Source: Epiperipatus broadwayi
Lineage: Eukaryota > Onychophora > Udeonychophora > Euonychophora > Peripatidae
Length of the DNA stretch: 64,000 nt
NCBI GenBank assembly: GCA_028023455.1
Contig: JAQFVV010000072.1
Coordinates: 954,501-1,018,500, forward strand
Reading direction: 5' to 3'
Positions 47,501 to 59,739 of the stretch are shown here, piece after piece. Numbering within the stretch: the stretch's first letter is position 1; every line of letters begins with the position of its first letter. The translations under genes were made by a program, and so were the position numbers. The notes beneath the pieces were generated by a model. That model did not search any database, was not told where the DNA came from, and saw nothing but the letters and a program-made list of their open reading frames with translations.

Positions 47501-50370
47501 TAGTTCAGAGATTGTACTGATAATATAAAGGATAACTCCATGTAATCAGAGACAATGTAATCAGAGAAAATATCATCACAAACAATGTAATCAAAAGTTA
47601 TGTCATGAATAAATTAACCATTCTTAATAAATAATTTTTTTTTACTATTTATTAATAAAACTAACCTACGCTTAACATTAGTAAACATAAACACAATCTA
47701 ATCAATGAATTAAAATTTATAAGAACTAATATTTCTTCTTTTCTATGTTATTTTTATACAAACATACTTACACATTAGTATAAATATTTAAATTATTTAT
47801 AGTTTGTTAAAATAACCTGCATTGGATATTCTCAAACCTGTAGGACATCTCATTTTAAGCTTCAAAAATGACAATAAATTCTCTCATCCTTCCTTCTAAA
47901 ATTCTTTGGCATCCATATAAATAAACATTAAAAAATTATATATCAGAACTTTATTATATATAAGTCTTTCAAAATAACATAAAAATATTTAAATAATAAA
48001 GTATTATTATTGGAATATATTCACGATTGAAACAAAATAAAAATGAATAAAATTGAAATTCGAATTTTTTAGTTCACAATGCAACTGCTGGGTTAAAAAA
48101 AAAAAGAGGAGAAAATTATTAGCTTTTAATTAATTTATTTATTCAGTTACAAAAAAAATAAAATAAAAAGGATATCTTTTCACTTATTAATAGAAAAAAA
48201 AAAAATTAAAAAGCAATTGTGACCTTTTAAAGCTAAAATAAAGATTTTATTTTTTGTAATAGACGATCTAATACTGTTATTTTAAATCATTCATTACAAT
48301 TTATCCATTTTTTCTCAATTATTTTTTGTTAGTAATTTTTAAAAATAAAATTCTATTATAGATGTGTGTATTACATAGTATATATATAGGTTGAAATACC
48401 TTAGTACGAGTAGTAAAATGCATGCTATATACAGTTTGCTATTATCCTTCAATTTGGTTTCGTGGTTTAGTATAAAATCAAATATTATGAATATTTGGGG
48501 ACTACTCGAATTCAATCTTAGTTTAAAGATTACTATTAATGCACAGAAAGATATTCCAATGCTTGATTTGATCTTTGTTAAATTGAATTGCTCATTCCTA
48601 TTTCCTTCATTAACTACACTAATGATCATACAATATATATATATGTAAGAATAAAAACCCATTTTAAAAAATAGTTCTCTGCATGGCAAAGTTCTCCAAC
48701 ACTATAAAGCAGAATTTGTCATAGGATTGACAATTGCAAGACAGTAGGTATTTGAGTGATTTTCTATTCATATTTTATTCTCTAGCATAGAATATCCATT
48801 TATTGGTTATGGGTTATCTGCTTGAAAACAAAAATTTTAAGCTTACGGGATTTTTTATTTACATGATCCAGATTTGAATTCCTGATCACAGATACGACCG
48901 GTGGGTGCACAACCTCTGTATTATAAAAACCTCTATGTGAAATATAATATTGCTAATTAAAAAGTTTTATATTTTTGAGAAGTTTGGCTTAATAAAAAAA
49001 AAGAGTCAAAATCTAGAAGTTCCTAGATTGATTTTAATTGGTCAAATTTATCGCACTCTAGCCGATTGAATGGAACCATTGTGGGCAGATTGCCATTTAG
49101 ATATTCAAACGTCATATGATCTTTCAAGCAACTGATCACATGTTAAATACATAAAATTATTTTATGAAAAAAAAAAAAATCTTTAATTAAAAAAAATAAT
49201 TTGAAGTAGAAATGTAACTATGCTCATTTGTAAATATTTTTTTTTTTATTTTATTTTTGGCATCAAGATACTAGTCATTAGAGATTAAATTACAATTTGT
49301 AATAATTTCAAAAATGATTACATATGTTGTTTACTTGTTATTATTATATTACAAATTTAAGACCTTCTAGTATTTCATTATTTAACCCAGATATTAGATG
49401 TTTTATAACAGCCAAATTCTGATTTGTGAACTAGGACAATACAAAGCTCACACTATGTAATGTACTAATAACACAAATTATTACAATATACGTATATATA
49501 ATTTAATTGCTAAGATTTGTAAAATAAAATTCCTATTTGATCAGAATATATTTGCTATATATTTATTAATCATTCAAAAAGCAACATATTAATGATTATG
49601 AATTTCATAAACTAAATAATATCTTATTTACGAGTAAATACGTAATAATGGCAAGGGTTTTTTTTTTTAAAAATTATAATTTCTATTTTTTCAGAACATA
49701 ATTATGTGTATGCTTGTCAACTATTTATAGTTAGTAATTGTAGTTCAATCATTAACATCCTTGATATAAAGCAAATGAAATCTGCTGACATAAATATCGT
49801 TCCAGCTTGTTTTGATTTGTAACTAATGGGGATTCTCAGATACTGGCTTTGTTGAGCCTTGTATTGCTATAGCTCACAATTTAGAATATAGTTATTATAC
49901 AATATTTTAAAACTTAGTTAAATAATAAGTCGATAGAGGATACTTAAATACTCCCATTCATAATATCATAAAATGTAGTTGGTATAATGTATTAATTACA
50001 TAATTGGGGATTTTTTTTTTTTTGTAATCTAAGATAGTTTCTAATGTTTGGCTTCTCAATGTTACTTGTTTCATGATTTCATTTGAACTTCCTGAAAGCA
50101 GGTTGGAAATGACTAGGCATTAGGACAGTATGACCAAGTAATAATACTGGTGCATCAACTGTTATAATTGGTCACCACTTTCTATTTAGTATAATTTATT
50201 CTAGTATCCCAGTCTTAGATATACATCATAAACAATGAAAGCTCTTAGAATGGTTTATCAAACAAAGATTACAATTCTATTTTGATAATAATCAAACAGC
50301 TTTATTGCTTGGAAGTGGGTAAGAAGTTCAAGTGCCAAAAGTGCCAGCTGATTTTGACTGATGAATCTTG
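47501..50370. other. 2.9 kb without gene
   Basis: AT-rich. The ORFs at 48339-48689 and 48391-48648 overlap on opposite strands and are low-complexity. Nothing else is supported. Confidence 0.4.
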
Positions 50371-50519
50371 AGTTCCGAAACCTACCACTTTATACTTCTG
50401 GATAAAACTTTGCAGTGCTTCAAGCAAAAGAATGCATATTGAATGAGTTCTGAAACCTACCACTTTATACTTCTGGATAAAACTTTGTAGTGCTTCAAGC
50501 AAAAGAATGCATATTGAAT
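50371..50519 (+). repeat. Two-copy tandem duplication, 75 bp unit
   Basis: AGTTCCGAAACCTACCACTT starts at 50371 and AGTTCTGAAACCTACCACTT at 50446. The remainder of the unit (TTCTGGATAAAACTTTG, AGTGCTTCAAGCAAAAGAAT) is repeated with only about two differences in 75 bp. It directly precedes an Fb1 element. Confidence 0.92.
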
Positions 50520-50586
50520 ATATATATGAATCTAATATTTGAAATACACACATTCTTCATATACCTGGAGCTTAATTGTAAATACA

Positions 50587-51222
50587 GGGGATTTGAACTC
50601 AGACTTTCAAGCACCTTTCAACTATCCACACTATCTCACACCACTGATACACATGACCACACATATATACAAAAGATAAATAATCATCACTATTCATATT
50701 TCATGCTGAACCAGCACTCATCAGTTGGTCCAGATTATCATCTCCCACATATATATAATCAGTGCTCAGTTTATGTTAAGATAGCAAATCTTCATACTTT
50801 ATGAACAGGCTTCACTCTACTCCAAACTCCAACTCTTCAGCAAACCATACCATTGAAAATCTGATGATGGAAGCCCAAATCCCATGTTGACTTAAGATCA
50901 ACATGGATGTGGCAATAATATTGGCATCAGCATGGGATTTGGGATTTCCATCATCAGATTTTCAATGTATGAATGACTGAAAAGTTGGAGGTTGGAGTAG
51001 ATTGAAGTCTGTCCAATAAATTATGAAGATTTGCTATCAATATAAATTGAACACTGATTATATATATGTGTGGGAGATAATCATCTGGACCAACTGATGA
51101 GTGCTGGTTCAGCATGAAATGGTGATTATTTATCTTTTCTACATGTGTGTGGTCATGTATATCAGTGATATAAGATAGCGTGAATAGTTGAAGGATGTTT
51201 GAAAGTCAATGTTCAAATCCCT
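50587..51222. mobile_element. Fb1 foldback element, best copy
   Basis: Left arm 50587-50886 and right arm 50931-51222 are reverse complements along almost 300 bp. Landmarks are CATCAGTTGGTCCAGATTAT against ATCATCTGGACCAACTGATG and CAAATCTTCATACTTTATG against TATGAAGATTTG. The centre has its own small hairpin CATGTTGA/TCAACATG (50882-50905). Ends are GGGATTTGAACTCAG and GTTCAAATCCC, again B-box-like. No ORF; non-autonomous. Confidence 0.88.
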
Positions 51223-52041
51223 TGATAATTTAATACAAATTGCTACAACAACTAAAGTTATAAGATTCATTATAAAGCAATTTACATTTATTGAATGTTT
51301 ATTGGAAACTATGTCATGTATATATGTGTGTGTTTGTGTAAATGAAAGTTATACGAAGCAAAAAATACTAATTAATAAACTTATAATAATTTCTCATTTA
51401 TATATATAGTTTAAATTTGGATCAATTTAAACGGAGTTTTAATACCATATGTTACATTTTGCACTTATCTGTAATTGCTTTAATATACATGTCTATTTAT
51501 ATATCTTAGAAAAGCATAGAAGGATGATACTATATATTTTTGTTAAGTTCCATCAAATGGTGTGAAGTTTGGCTGGTTTACATATAGTTATGTGTTTATA
51601 ATTCTTGCATCAGTTTGGTGACGATAAGATCATCCTAGCAGATAGTAATGATATGTTTCAAAAGCATTATCCATTGAAAACAAGTTTAAAATATAAAAAA
51701 AAATACATACCATTTTATACATAGTGTATCATTATAAGGATCTGAAATAATAATTTGAAAAAGTAGTTCATGATATTATTGAAAGGAATGAATAAAAAGA
51801 TAGTTATAAGTGAAGAAATGAAAAAAGTGAATAAGATATTAGTTAGTTCTTTAAAAATAGAATCAATTTAGAAGTTACATTAAAAAGAATAGTGATAGAA
51901 AAAAATAGAAGACAAACAAAGGTTTAAGAGATAACTTTGAAGCAAACATGAAAATCACATGAAGACAAACGATTTACAATTTGTATATATACACACATAC
52001 ACAGATAACATTATGCATATAAAGGTGTAATAATTATTTTT
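51223..52041. other. No gene seen
   Basis: AT-rich; 51780-51970 is purine-rich on plus. No recognisable protein or repeat. Confidence 0.4.
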
Positions 52042-52540
52042 GTAAAATAATATAGGCGCTATTGCACCTGACCGCAAAGCTGCTTTTTACATAAAAACAA
52101 AATAAAATATATTACTGTGCAAGCGCTTTCAAGAGACGTGCTCTCATCTTCATAGCTCTAAGTGAAGTAATTATATGCAAATTATGCAAAGTTCAAAGGT
52201 TAATTGCTCCATTTCTTTGAGAGTGCGATGAATTGCAACGCCATAACCGCAAGGACCCATGCTTCGCGATCTCAAAGAAATGGAGCAATTAACCTTTGAA
52301 CTTTGCATATAATTACTTCACTTAGAGCTATGAAGATGAGAGCATATCTCTTGAAAGTGCTTGCAGAGTAATATATTTTATTTTGTTTTTAAATAAGCAT
52401 TTATTTTTATAGCACTGTGTTATAAATTGTAATATATTAAAGATCAGCCTTTTCAAGCTATTGTGCATGTGCTTTTTATGAGTGTTAATAAGTAAAAAGT
52501 AGCTTTGCGGTCAGGTGCAATAGCACCTATATTATTTTAC
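52042..52540. mobile_element. 499 bp MITE with 49 bp TIRs and an inner palindrome
   Basis: Outer TIRs 52042-52090 and 52492-52540 pair as GCTATTGCACCTGACCGCAA with TTGCGGTCAGGTGCAATAGC. A separate inner palindrome (about 52120-52220 and 52268-52365) pairs TCTAAGTGAAGTAATTATAT and AAGGTTAATTGCTCCATTTC with their mirrors, around a loop of about 50 bp (ACGCCATAACCGCAAGGACC). The AT-rich spacers do not pair well, so the element is a palindrome nested inside TIRs. No ORF. Confidence 0.92.
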
Positions 52541-53266
52541 AAATATATTTTCGCACGCAAAGTTTTCGAGTTAGGTTTGAATTACAATAATTTATCTTGT
52601 TTATAAATTATTTAGAAATTGTTGCTTATTAAATTTTAATAAAATTGTTTATAATAAAATGTCAACATAGCAATCCACCATATCCATGGATGCATTATCC
52701 ATATTTTCAGTTATCCAATAAATTGGAAAAAAATATTAAATAAAAAAATTAGAAATTCATAAAGTGAATTCATTAATTTTATAAATAACCTTTTTATAGG
52801 TAATACCACAAACCGTTTCTAAATCACTTTTTACACATTCCATCATATAGTTGTTCTTTTTTTTCTAAATGTATTAGTGTAGTATCATTTCTGTATAGGA
52901 GCTATAACATCTACTATTCAAGGTATCCACAAAAAACTTGAATGGAAAAAACAGTGGATGTCAGAACTACGGTATTAAAAATCAAAAAAAATAATTTTTA
53001 TTAACATAAAAATAATAGTCATTAGTAAATACAGAGGTGTAACAGCTTTGATCTAGGTATGGGAGAGTTCTGCTAAAAAAAAGTTTTATAGCACCTAATA
53101 AAAAATAACATTATTTTTTAAAGAAAATATAGATTCTGAAAATGTTTTGTTTCTAACAAGAGTTTACTGATCCTCTTAATTAAATGGAGTTGGAAAAATT
53201 GCTGAAGTTAAAAACTTTCAAATTTAAAAGTGATAAAAATTGCATATAACCCACAATGTCTTAAAA
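52541..53266. other. No gene seen
   Basis: AT-rich DNA without supported features. Confidence 0.4.
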
Positions 53267-53571
53267 TATATTACTTTTTATAAATCTCCACATATACATT
53301 CTAATGCAATTTTTTTCTATATAATTCCTTCAATTTTCTAACAGTTTCGACTGTCCTGCAGTCTTCATCAGAGCTACAATATTTGAACATATTATCATAT
53401 AAACATTATTCTATATACACATAAAAATACATATTTTACATTATTATTTATAATCATATTTTATTTTTAACCCTATACCCCCCCCCTTTTGTTATTTTTT
53501 CATTAAAGTAATTATATATAAAAAAAAATTGCATTAGCGTGTATATGTGGAGATTTATAAAAAGTAATATA
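53267..53571. mobile_element. 305 bp TIR element with a Penelope-type tail motif inside
   Basis: TIRs of about 57 bp: TATATTACTTTTTATAAATC and CTCCACATATACAT on the left mirror ATGTATATGTGGAG-like and GATTTATAAAAAGTAATATA on the right. The interior, on minus, reads TGATGAAGACTGCAGGACAG then TCGAAACTGTT (53346-53380), a block that recalls the 3' tail of Penelope-like and other GIY-YIG retroelements. A C9 run lies at 53478-53486. Confidence 0.75.
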
Positions 53572-54820
53572 TATGAAGGAATGCAAAAAAGTAAAAGAAG
53601 ATATAAGAATAATGTCTTAAAATAAGTTTATTAACAATTCTGCTGTTTTATCAATCAAATTTGGGCAATGAATCTATTTTAAAACAGCCTTGCTAATTTT
53701 TTTTGTAAATGAGTAATCATTCCTAAAATTTTCATAATACATTATATTTAACTTGTCATTTAAATCTTGGTCTGTTAGTTATTTATTGTATAATCAGTTA
53801 TTCTGGAATTTCTTGTCAAGATAACAGACAGAACACAACATGCTTTATTTAAGAGGCAAATCACCCTCCCCCCCTTCCATCAGTGGAGAACGAATCCGGG
53901 AATCTTTAGTTTTTGGTTAAGCCACTTTTACAACTAGAATAATTTGTTCAGGGCAAAAACAATTATATATGATCCCTCTAATAACTTGAAATTGTTTGCA
54001 AAATGCATACCTAATGAGAAAAGGTGGAATGATTTTCTTTGTTGGTGAATAGTTGTGTTAAAGTTGAGATGGGGATACAATGCTAAAAACAAAGAAATTT
54101 GATAAAACAATAATATATATACCGCACACCAGAAATTTAATTAAAAATTATATGACGATTTTATTTGTAAAAGAAAAATGTATTATAAGTTCTAAATAAA
54201 TCATTATTTCTATAAATATAGATGAGCAAAGACCATTTTAACAACCCTCATTAGGAAACAGTAAAGGGAGAATAACAAGGTTTTCTAATTATTGGGTAAT
54301 AAGAATTTGAGCATTTTCTTATTATTTTACTTCTAGTAAATACAACTAGACATTCATTCATGATCACTATTGAATTGTTGCCTATGGGCTATTTGAAGAA
54401 AAAATAAGTCTGTTTCAAATCTGAAAAGATTTCAATTTCATCTGGCACAGATCTGAATCATTACACAACAAGTATATTTAAGTGATTTAATTATCAGTGT
54501 GTAAAATTTTTATAGTTTGATTTCACTAAATAATCAAAGTCAATTTTATAAACACACACGCACAAAAGACAATGTAAAATACGTATTGCTTCATTTTTGT
54601 GGTCACTCATAAACCTACAAAAAATTTAAAAACAAAAAATTGTTTCGCTTGAAGGAGATAACTCAGTGCAATACAGTGTATGGATTATCTATTTTAATAG
54701 AGCTACATAATACTTATCTCTGAGTGAAAGAAAAGCTTTCAATAAAAAAATAAAATGGCTATATTTGTTATTGAATTTGTGATGTAATTCGAATAGTTTT
54801 AATCTTTTCTCGAAAAAATA
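53572..54820. other. No gene seen
   Basis: AT-rich, with a C7 run at 53868-53874. No gene. Confidence 0.4.
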
Positions 54821-55079
54821 TAATTCAGTATAAATAATACTTATAGTAGTATATCATGTATACTAAGAAAAGCTTGTTTAATACTTTAAAAATATGAAAA
54901 ATATCACATTGTATGCTAAGTATGCTTTCGACTAACTGGTAGTCATACTAATAGCTGAGTATGACTACCAGTTAGTCGAAAGTATGCTCAGCCTACTATG
55001 TTGATGTTTTTAATATTTTTAGTTTATAAACAAGCTTTTCTTAGTATACATGTCGTACATATTATTTATATTGAATTTA
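54821..55079. mobile_element. 259 bp palindromic foldback (Fb5)
   Basis: Outer TAATTCAGTATAAATAATAC mirrors ATATTATTTATATTGAATTT. The core TTTCGACTAACTGGTAGTCA-TACT mirrors AGTA-TGACTACCAGTTAGTC-GAAA around an 8 bp loop near 54950. The intermediate GTATACTAAGAAAAGCTTG pairs with CAAGCTTTTCTTAGTATAC exactly. This is one of the tightest hairpins in the window. Confidence 0.92.
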
Positions 55080-57651
55080 TGGGTATAAGAATATATGAAA
55101 TAAAATTTAAAAAATATATATATTATAATAAAAATAATTTACTTACTAAAACAATATCAATTATTTAACAAAAATTGATGAGAAGTAAAATATAAGCAGA
55201 AATAAAAATCTCTAAAAATGTCACATTTATTTTTGAATTTATTAATGTCTGCATTTGCTCTTGAATTTATTATTACATGTCTATATTAAATAAAATGAAG
55301 GAAATAATATATTTTATAATACAAAACGTGTATTAGAGCAAAGCAAAAATTAGATCACGTTTAAAATGTGTAGGAAATAAAAGTAAGCAATATTCAATAT
55401 ACACTCATCTTAAATCATAAATTGGAAAATAAATGCAGATATTTGTTATGGATTTGCAGTTCTGTGCGTATTTGATTTGTTATTGATATATTTTTTTTGT
55501 TAAATATTTGACATTGTTTCAGTCAATAAATTATTTTAATAGCAAAAATATATTATTTTCCTGATTTAATTTCAAAAACAAATGAGGATATTATATTTTT
55601 TATCCATTATTTTTTCTTTGGCTCAATGGCAAATATTACGTAAATTAGTAAAGTCGGTAAACCATAATCACTTGCTCTAGATAACAAACACTCTAGGTAT
55701 GCCACTAATAAAAATAGTAATAATAATAATTGTAATTTTGATTCAACAATTTTATTATTTTATCATGTTAATTAAAATATATATCACATCTTATTGCTTT
55801 TATTATTATAGTTATTGGTATTGATATTAATGGTAATTATAGGATAAACATTTATCTATTGTAATCAAATATGAATTCAGTATATTTCAAATTATTTAAC
55901 TATATCAAAAATTAAAATTATAAAAATTAAAACATTAAAAATGCGGAAATAATATACTGTATTATATAAAAATAAATAAATAAAAAATATCAACTATTCT
56001 AAGATCTATAATATCTTTCAATTAATTGTCACAAGATGACGCTGTAAGTATCCAGATGCTGGAATTCATAAATATCATTGCACAAGTAAATATATATATT
56101 ACGCTAAATGTAAATTCATTATTATTATTTTTCTTCAGTTTTTTTTTAAACATTTCGGTATATTAAATGTTGGAAAAATAACAACACAAACGTACAATCC
56201 TTGGAAGATATATATACTTACTTAGGTTTTCATTCCAATGTTTTGCTTTTAAAATAAAATAATATCTTAAGATAAATTTATGATGATAATAACCGTTACA
56301 TATAAAAACAATAACGATTTTTATTAATTATAGATAATTAATTGCCTAAGAAAATGATTTAACAAGTTGAATAATTTTTTACAGTTTACTATAAATTATT
56401 AGAAATAAAAGGATAATTGACAAATAAATTTCAGATTACATTTAAAATTTAAACAACCAATATTCTAAAACATAATCAATCAATGCTGTTCAATTTAAGT
56501 ATACCCCCCCCCTTCCACACGTCATTAGATAACATGTGTATTTATTAGGTCTATTTCTCTTTACCTATAATATCTCAAAACACAGAATTATATTTAATTT
56601 CAGCATTTTATAGAATGAATACAAAAACATGAAGAAACAAGATTTGAGATGTTTTACCATATGAAAGACACTTTTAATCACTGAAAAATATTCAGTTCGT
56701 TTGTCGGAGATATTATTAGTTTATATAATTCAGGATTATATTGAAGTTTAAGCAGCTTACAGAGTATCCCCCCCCCCCCACAACAACAAAAATCATACAG
56801 TGGATGTTGTGTAACATATATAAAATCATTCCATTTTTTTTTTTGTGTGTGTGTTATTCTATAAATTAAAAAAATTCATATTTATCTAAAGGTAAATTTT
56901 TTTATTTAATCCTATACTTAATTAGTCTCGAGATAAAGTGATATTTAGGCAACAATATGGCAGATTGGGAAAGCATGGTTATTCCATTTTTATTGACTAG
57001 ACTAAGACCATCCTTCATTCTATTTTTTCTTTGCCATCCCAACTTAGGGACCAATAAAGAAATCTTTAATTCGTTACCAAGCTCTACTGTCTATTCGTTA
57101 TAGACTGACAGATAACAATAATAAAGATAATTACCAATCAGAAAACAGTTCAGTGCAAGAACTTTACAAATAGAACTAATCAAATACTTTCCTAATTTAT
57201 TTGTGAAAGGATCATTGAAATGTTGCAAACTGATCTAACATTTTTTAAAAGCCTTTCTAGGGAACTATAGTAATGAAAAACAGAAACTATGTGCTTTTTC
57301 TAAAATAAATTTATATAGTTTATTCTGAAGTTTCATTAAATATTCTTAGCATGTTTATGTATCTACAATGACATTGCCTTTAAACTCTTGCAAAAAAAAC
57401 AAAAAACTTTTAAAGTTAAAAAAAATCACAATCTCCACTATATGATATTTATATTATAAAATACTTATGGATTCCTTTTTTGAGTTTAGAAATTTGCTAA
57501 TCTTAATTATTTATAAGGTTATCATATGATTCTTACTTATTAATCATTCACAAACTGTAAAAGCTAACATATTTACAAACATGTAAAAAATTTCTATTAT
57601 TACTAGATTTAAACATTTATAATAATATATTGCTAAAAGAGATAATAATAG
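55080..57651. other. 2.6 kb without gene
   Basis: AT-rich, with C-runs at 56504-56512 (C9) and 56768-56779 (C12). No supported gene or element. Confidence 0.4.
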
Positions 57652-57838
57652 ATGGGCAATTGAAATCTTAAACTGGATTCCAATAGATTGTAAAGACCCA
57701 GAAAGAGACCACACGTGAGATGGATGAATGAAATAAGAAAGTGTGCAGGGGTGATGTGGAGAAGAGAAGCTAAAGATCGGAGATGGATTGAACTTGGAGA
57801 GACCTTCATCCTGCAGTGGATTGATAATGGTTGTTGAT
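57652..57838 (+). pseudogene. RTE/BovB-like LINE 3' end
   Basis: Plus strand, with one frameshift near 57700: RWAIEILNWIPIDCK, then RPRKRPHVRWMNEIRKCAG, then RREAKDRRWIELGETFILQW and a stop after IDNG. This is the usual C terminus ('GRPPTRW.DDI.K.AG..W...A.DR..W..LGEAF.QQW') of endonuclease/reverse transcriptase polyproteins. The ORF is followed by a short TGATGATGATGA run, the microsatellite-like tail typical of RTE elements. The element is truncated at the 5' side, as LINE insertions usually are. Confidence 0.8.
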
Positions 57839-58504
57839 GATGATGAATAACGTATGAATGGTATATTTGTTTATAAATACATTTTATAGAAATGTTTGTG
57901 TATATACTTTGTTTCTTTCTAAACGTGCATCTGTATTTAAAATTAAAAACAAAGTATTAGCCCCCTCCCCATGTAATACATTTTATTATGTATATACTTA
58001 TATACAAGAACATTAATATCTAGAAAGAAGTTGTTATTAATTTCTAGTGCTAACTTCCTATTAAATCAATTAATTATCTCTTAATATGTCATCATATAGT
58101 TAGTTGTTATATTAATAAAAATGGAACATTTCAATGCTGGACGATAATATATTGCAAGATGGTGGTAGAAATTAACATCGTTTCTAGATATTATTATTAA
58201 ATATATAAGCATACATAAAAGTAGAAAAGATTTGTTGGCATATATTATATATAGATTTATAAAATGTAGATTATTTAAAGGTTAAAACTATTTCGATTTT
58301 CATATAATCTAAAAATCTTTTTAATTAAAAGTAATATTTTATTGATACTATAAATGTTGACTTTTCACGAGATTACTTTCCCTAAGATATTGGATGGAAT
58401 TTTCACTGTAAAAATTATTTTATGACATTTTATTTAAAAAAAAATTTTTTTGGCGGAATTCACTGAAACTTTATACAAAAAAAGATTATCTTATACTGTC
58501 TTAG
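57839..58504. other. No gene seen
   Basis: AT-rich DNA without supported features. Confidence 0.4.
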
Positions 58505-58573
58505 AATGGCTTTGTTATTCATGTGACCTGGGTTTGAATCTAGGCTGGGAAAATTTTGATTTTTTTTTTTTTG
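58505..58573 (+). repeat. Decayed tRNA-derived SINE tail
   Basis: GACCTGGGTTTGAATCTAGG has a B-box-like core (GGTTTGAATCT) in a tRNA T-arm setting, followed closely by a T13 run. No A box or duplication is clear. Confidence 0.35.
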
Positions 58574-59739
58574 GGTTGCAATCATATCTTGGATTTTGTC
58601 TTTCAAATATTTGATCTATAATCAAATCAGATAATCATTCCATTGATTTAAAAATGAATATTTATATATTCACAACTACAATAATGAAAAACTAAAAGCT
58701 GGTTAAGTAATATCTTCGTCCTTCTTTATTCCTGTATGAGGTTGTTGAAGAAGTCTTTGTATTGAAGTATGAAATTTAAAGCTATTTTATCTTAATGAGA
58801 TGTCTTGCTTTAATCTTGTTGAATAAATTGTGTGTCATAATTTTATTTTCCACAATTAATTTTTAACATATACTTTTTGAGTTTTGATTATTTTTGGTGT
58901 AATAATTTTAATTTTTTATTACAACAAATCGTATCATAATTATAGAAAAGTTATTCAACCACGTGATGGTTAAAAAAAACACCTTTATTTTAAATGTATA
59001 CATACAAACTAATAATTCAAAATTTGAATTGCACAATATTTTTGCTATCAATGAAATGTTTATCAATATATTTGTCACAGTATTTAAGTATTTGTGGAGA
59101 TGATAATATTGATTGAAGAACTATGGAGAACAAACTTTCCTATATCCTCATTACTAAGTAAATAAAAAGTAGTTTAATGGTTTGTCAATTGCATTGGAAG
59201 TGTCCAAGCAAAATGCAATTTATGGACTTTTTATCTTCTCAAGTCTGCTATTCTACCACTGCCATAAAATATCCAAAGTATCAAAGATATAAAAATTGCA
59301 TGCTATAAGAATAACACTATGAGCTACTTAGCATACCTAAATAATGCATGAATGGTAACAAAGAGGCAGACTAAAATAATTTGATTAATAAAGTTTTTTG
59401 AAAACCTAGAAAGTCATGGGATAAAGTTACATGTTAGAAGATCAAACTGGATAAAAAAAAAAGCTATCGCTCATACTTCATAGTGGGAATCAAAGGAAAT
59501 TGTGCCAAAAAAGTGGAAGTACCCTGCAGCAAAAAAATCTCTGTAGCATCTCTCTAAAAGAAACAATGAAAAAGAATTGCTCACTAGGATAGTTGACTGC
59601 CAAGTTGATAAAGTTTTAGCGGGTTTTGTACTTTACCTGATCTTTCAGCTTCTCAGTCACATACAATTTTTTTCCTGTTTCTCCATGGTTTGGAGCAAAA
59701 TGTTACAAAAATGGCAAGTAGATAAGTTACTTTCTATAT
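58574..59739. other. No gene seen
   Basis: AT-rich. The part 59400-59700 is somewhat less AT-rich with broken frames and may be eroded transposase, but I could not place it. Confidence 0.35.
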
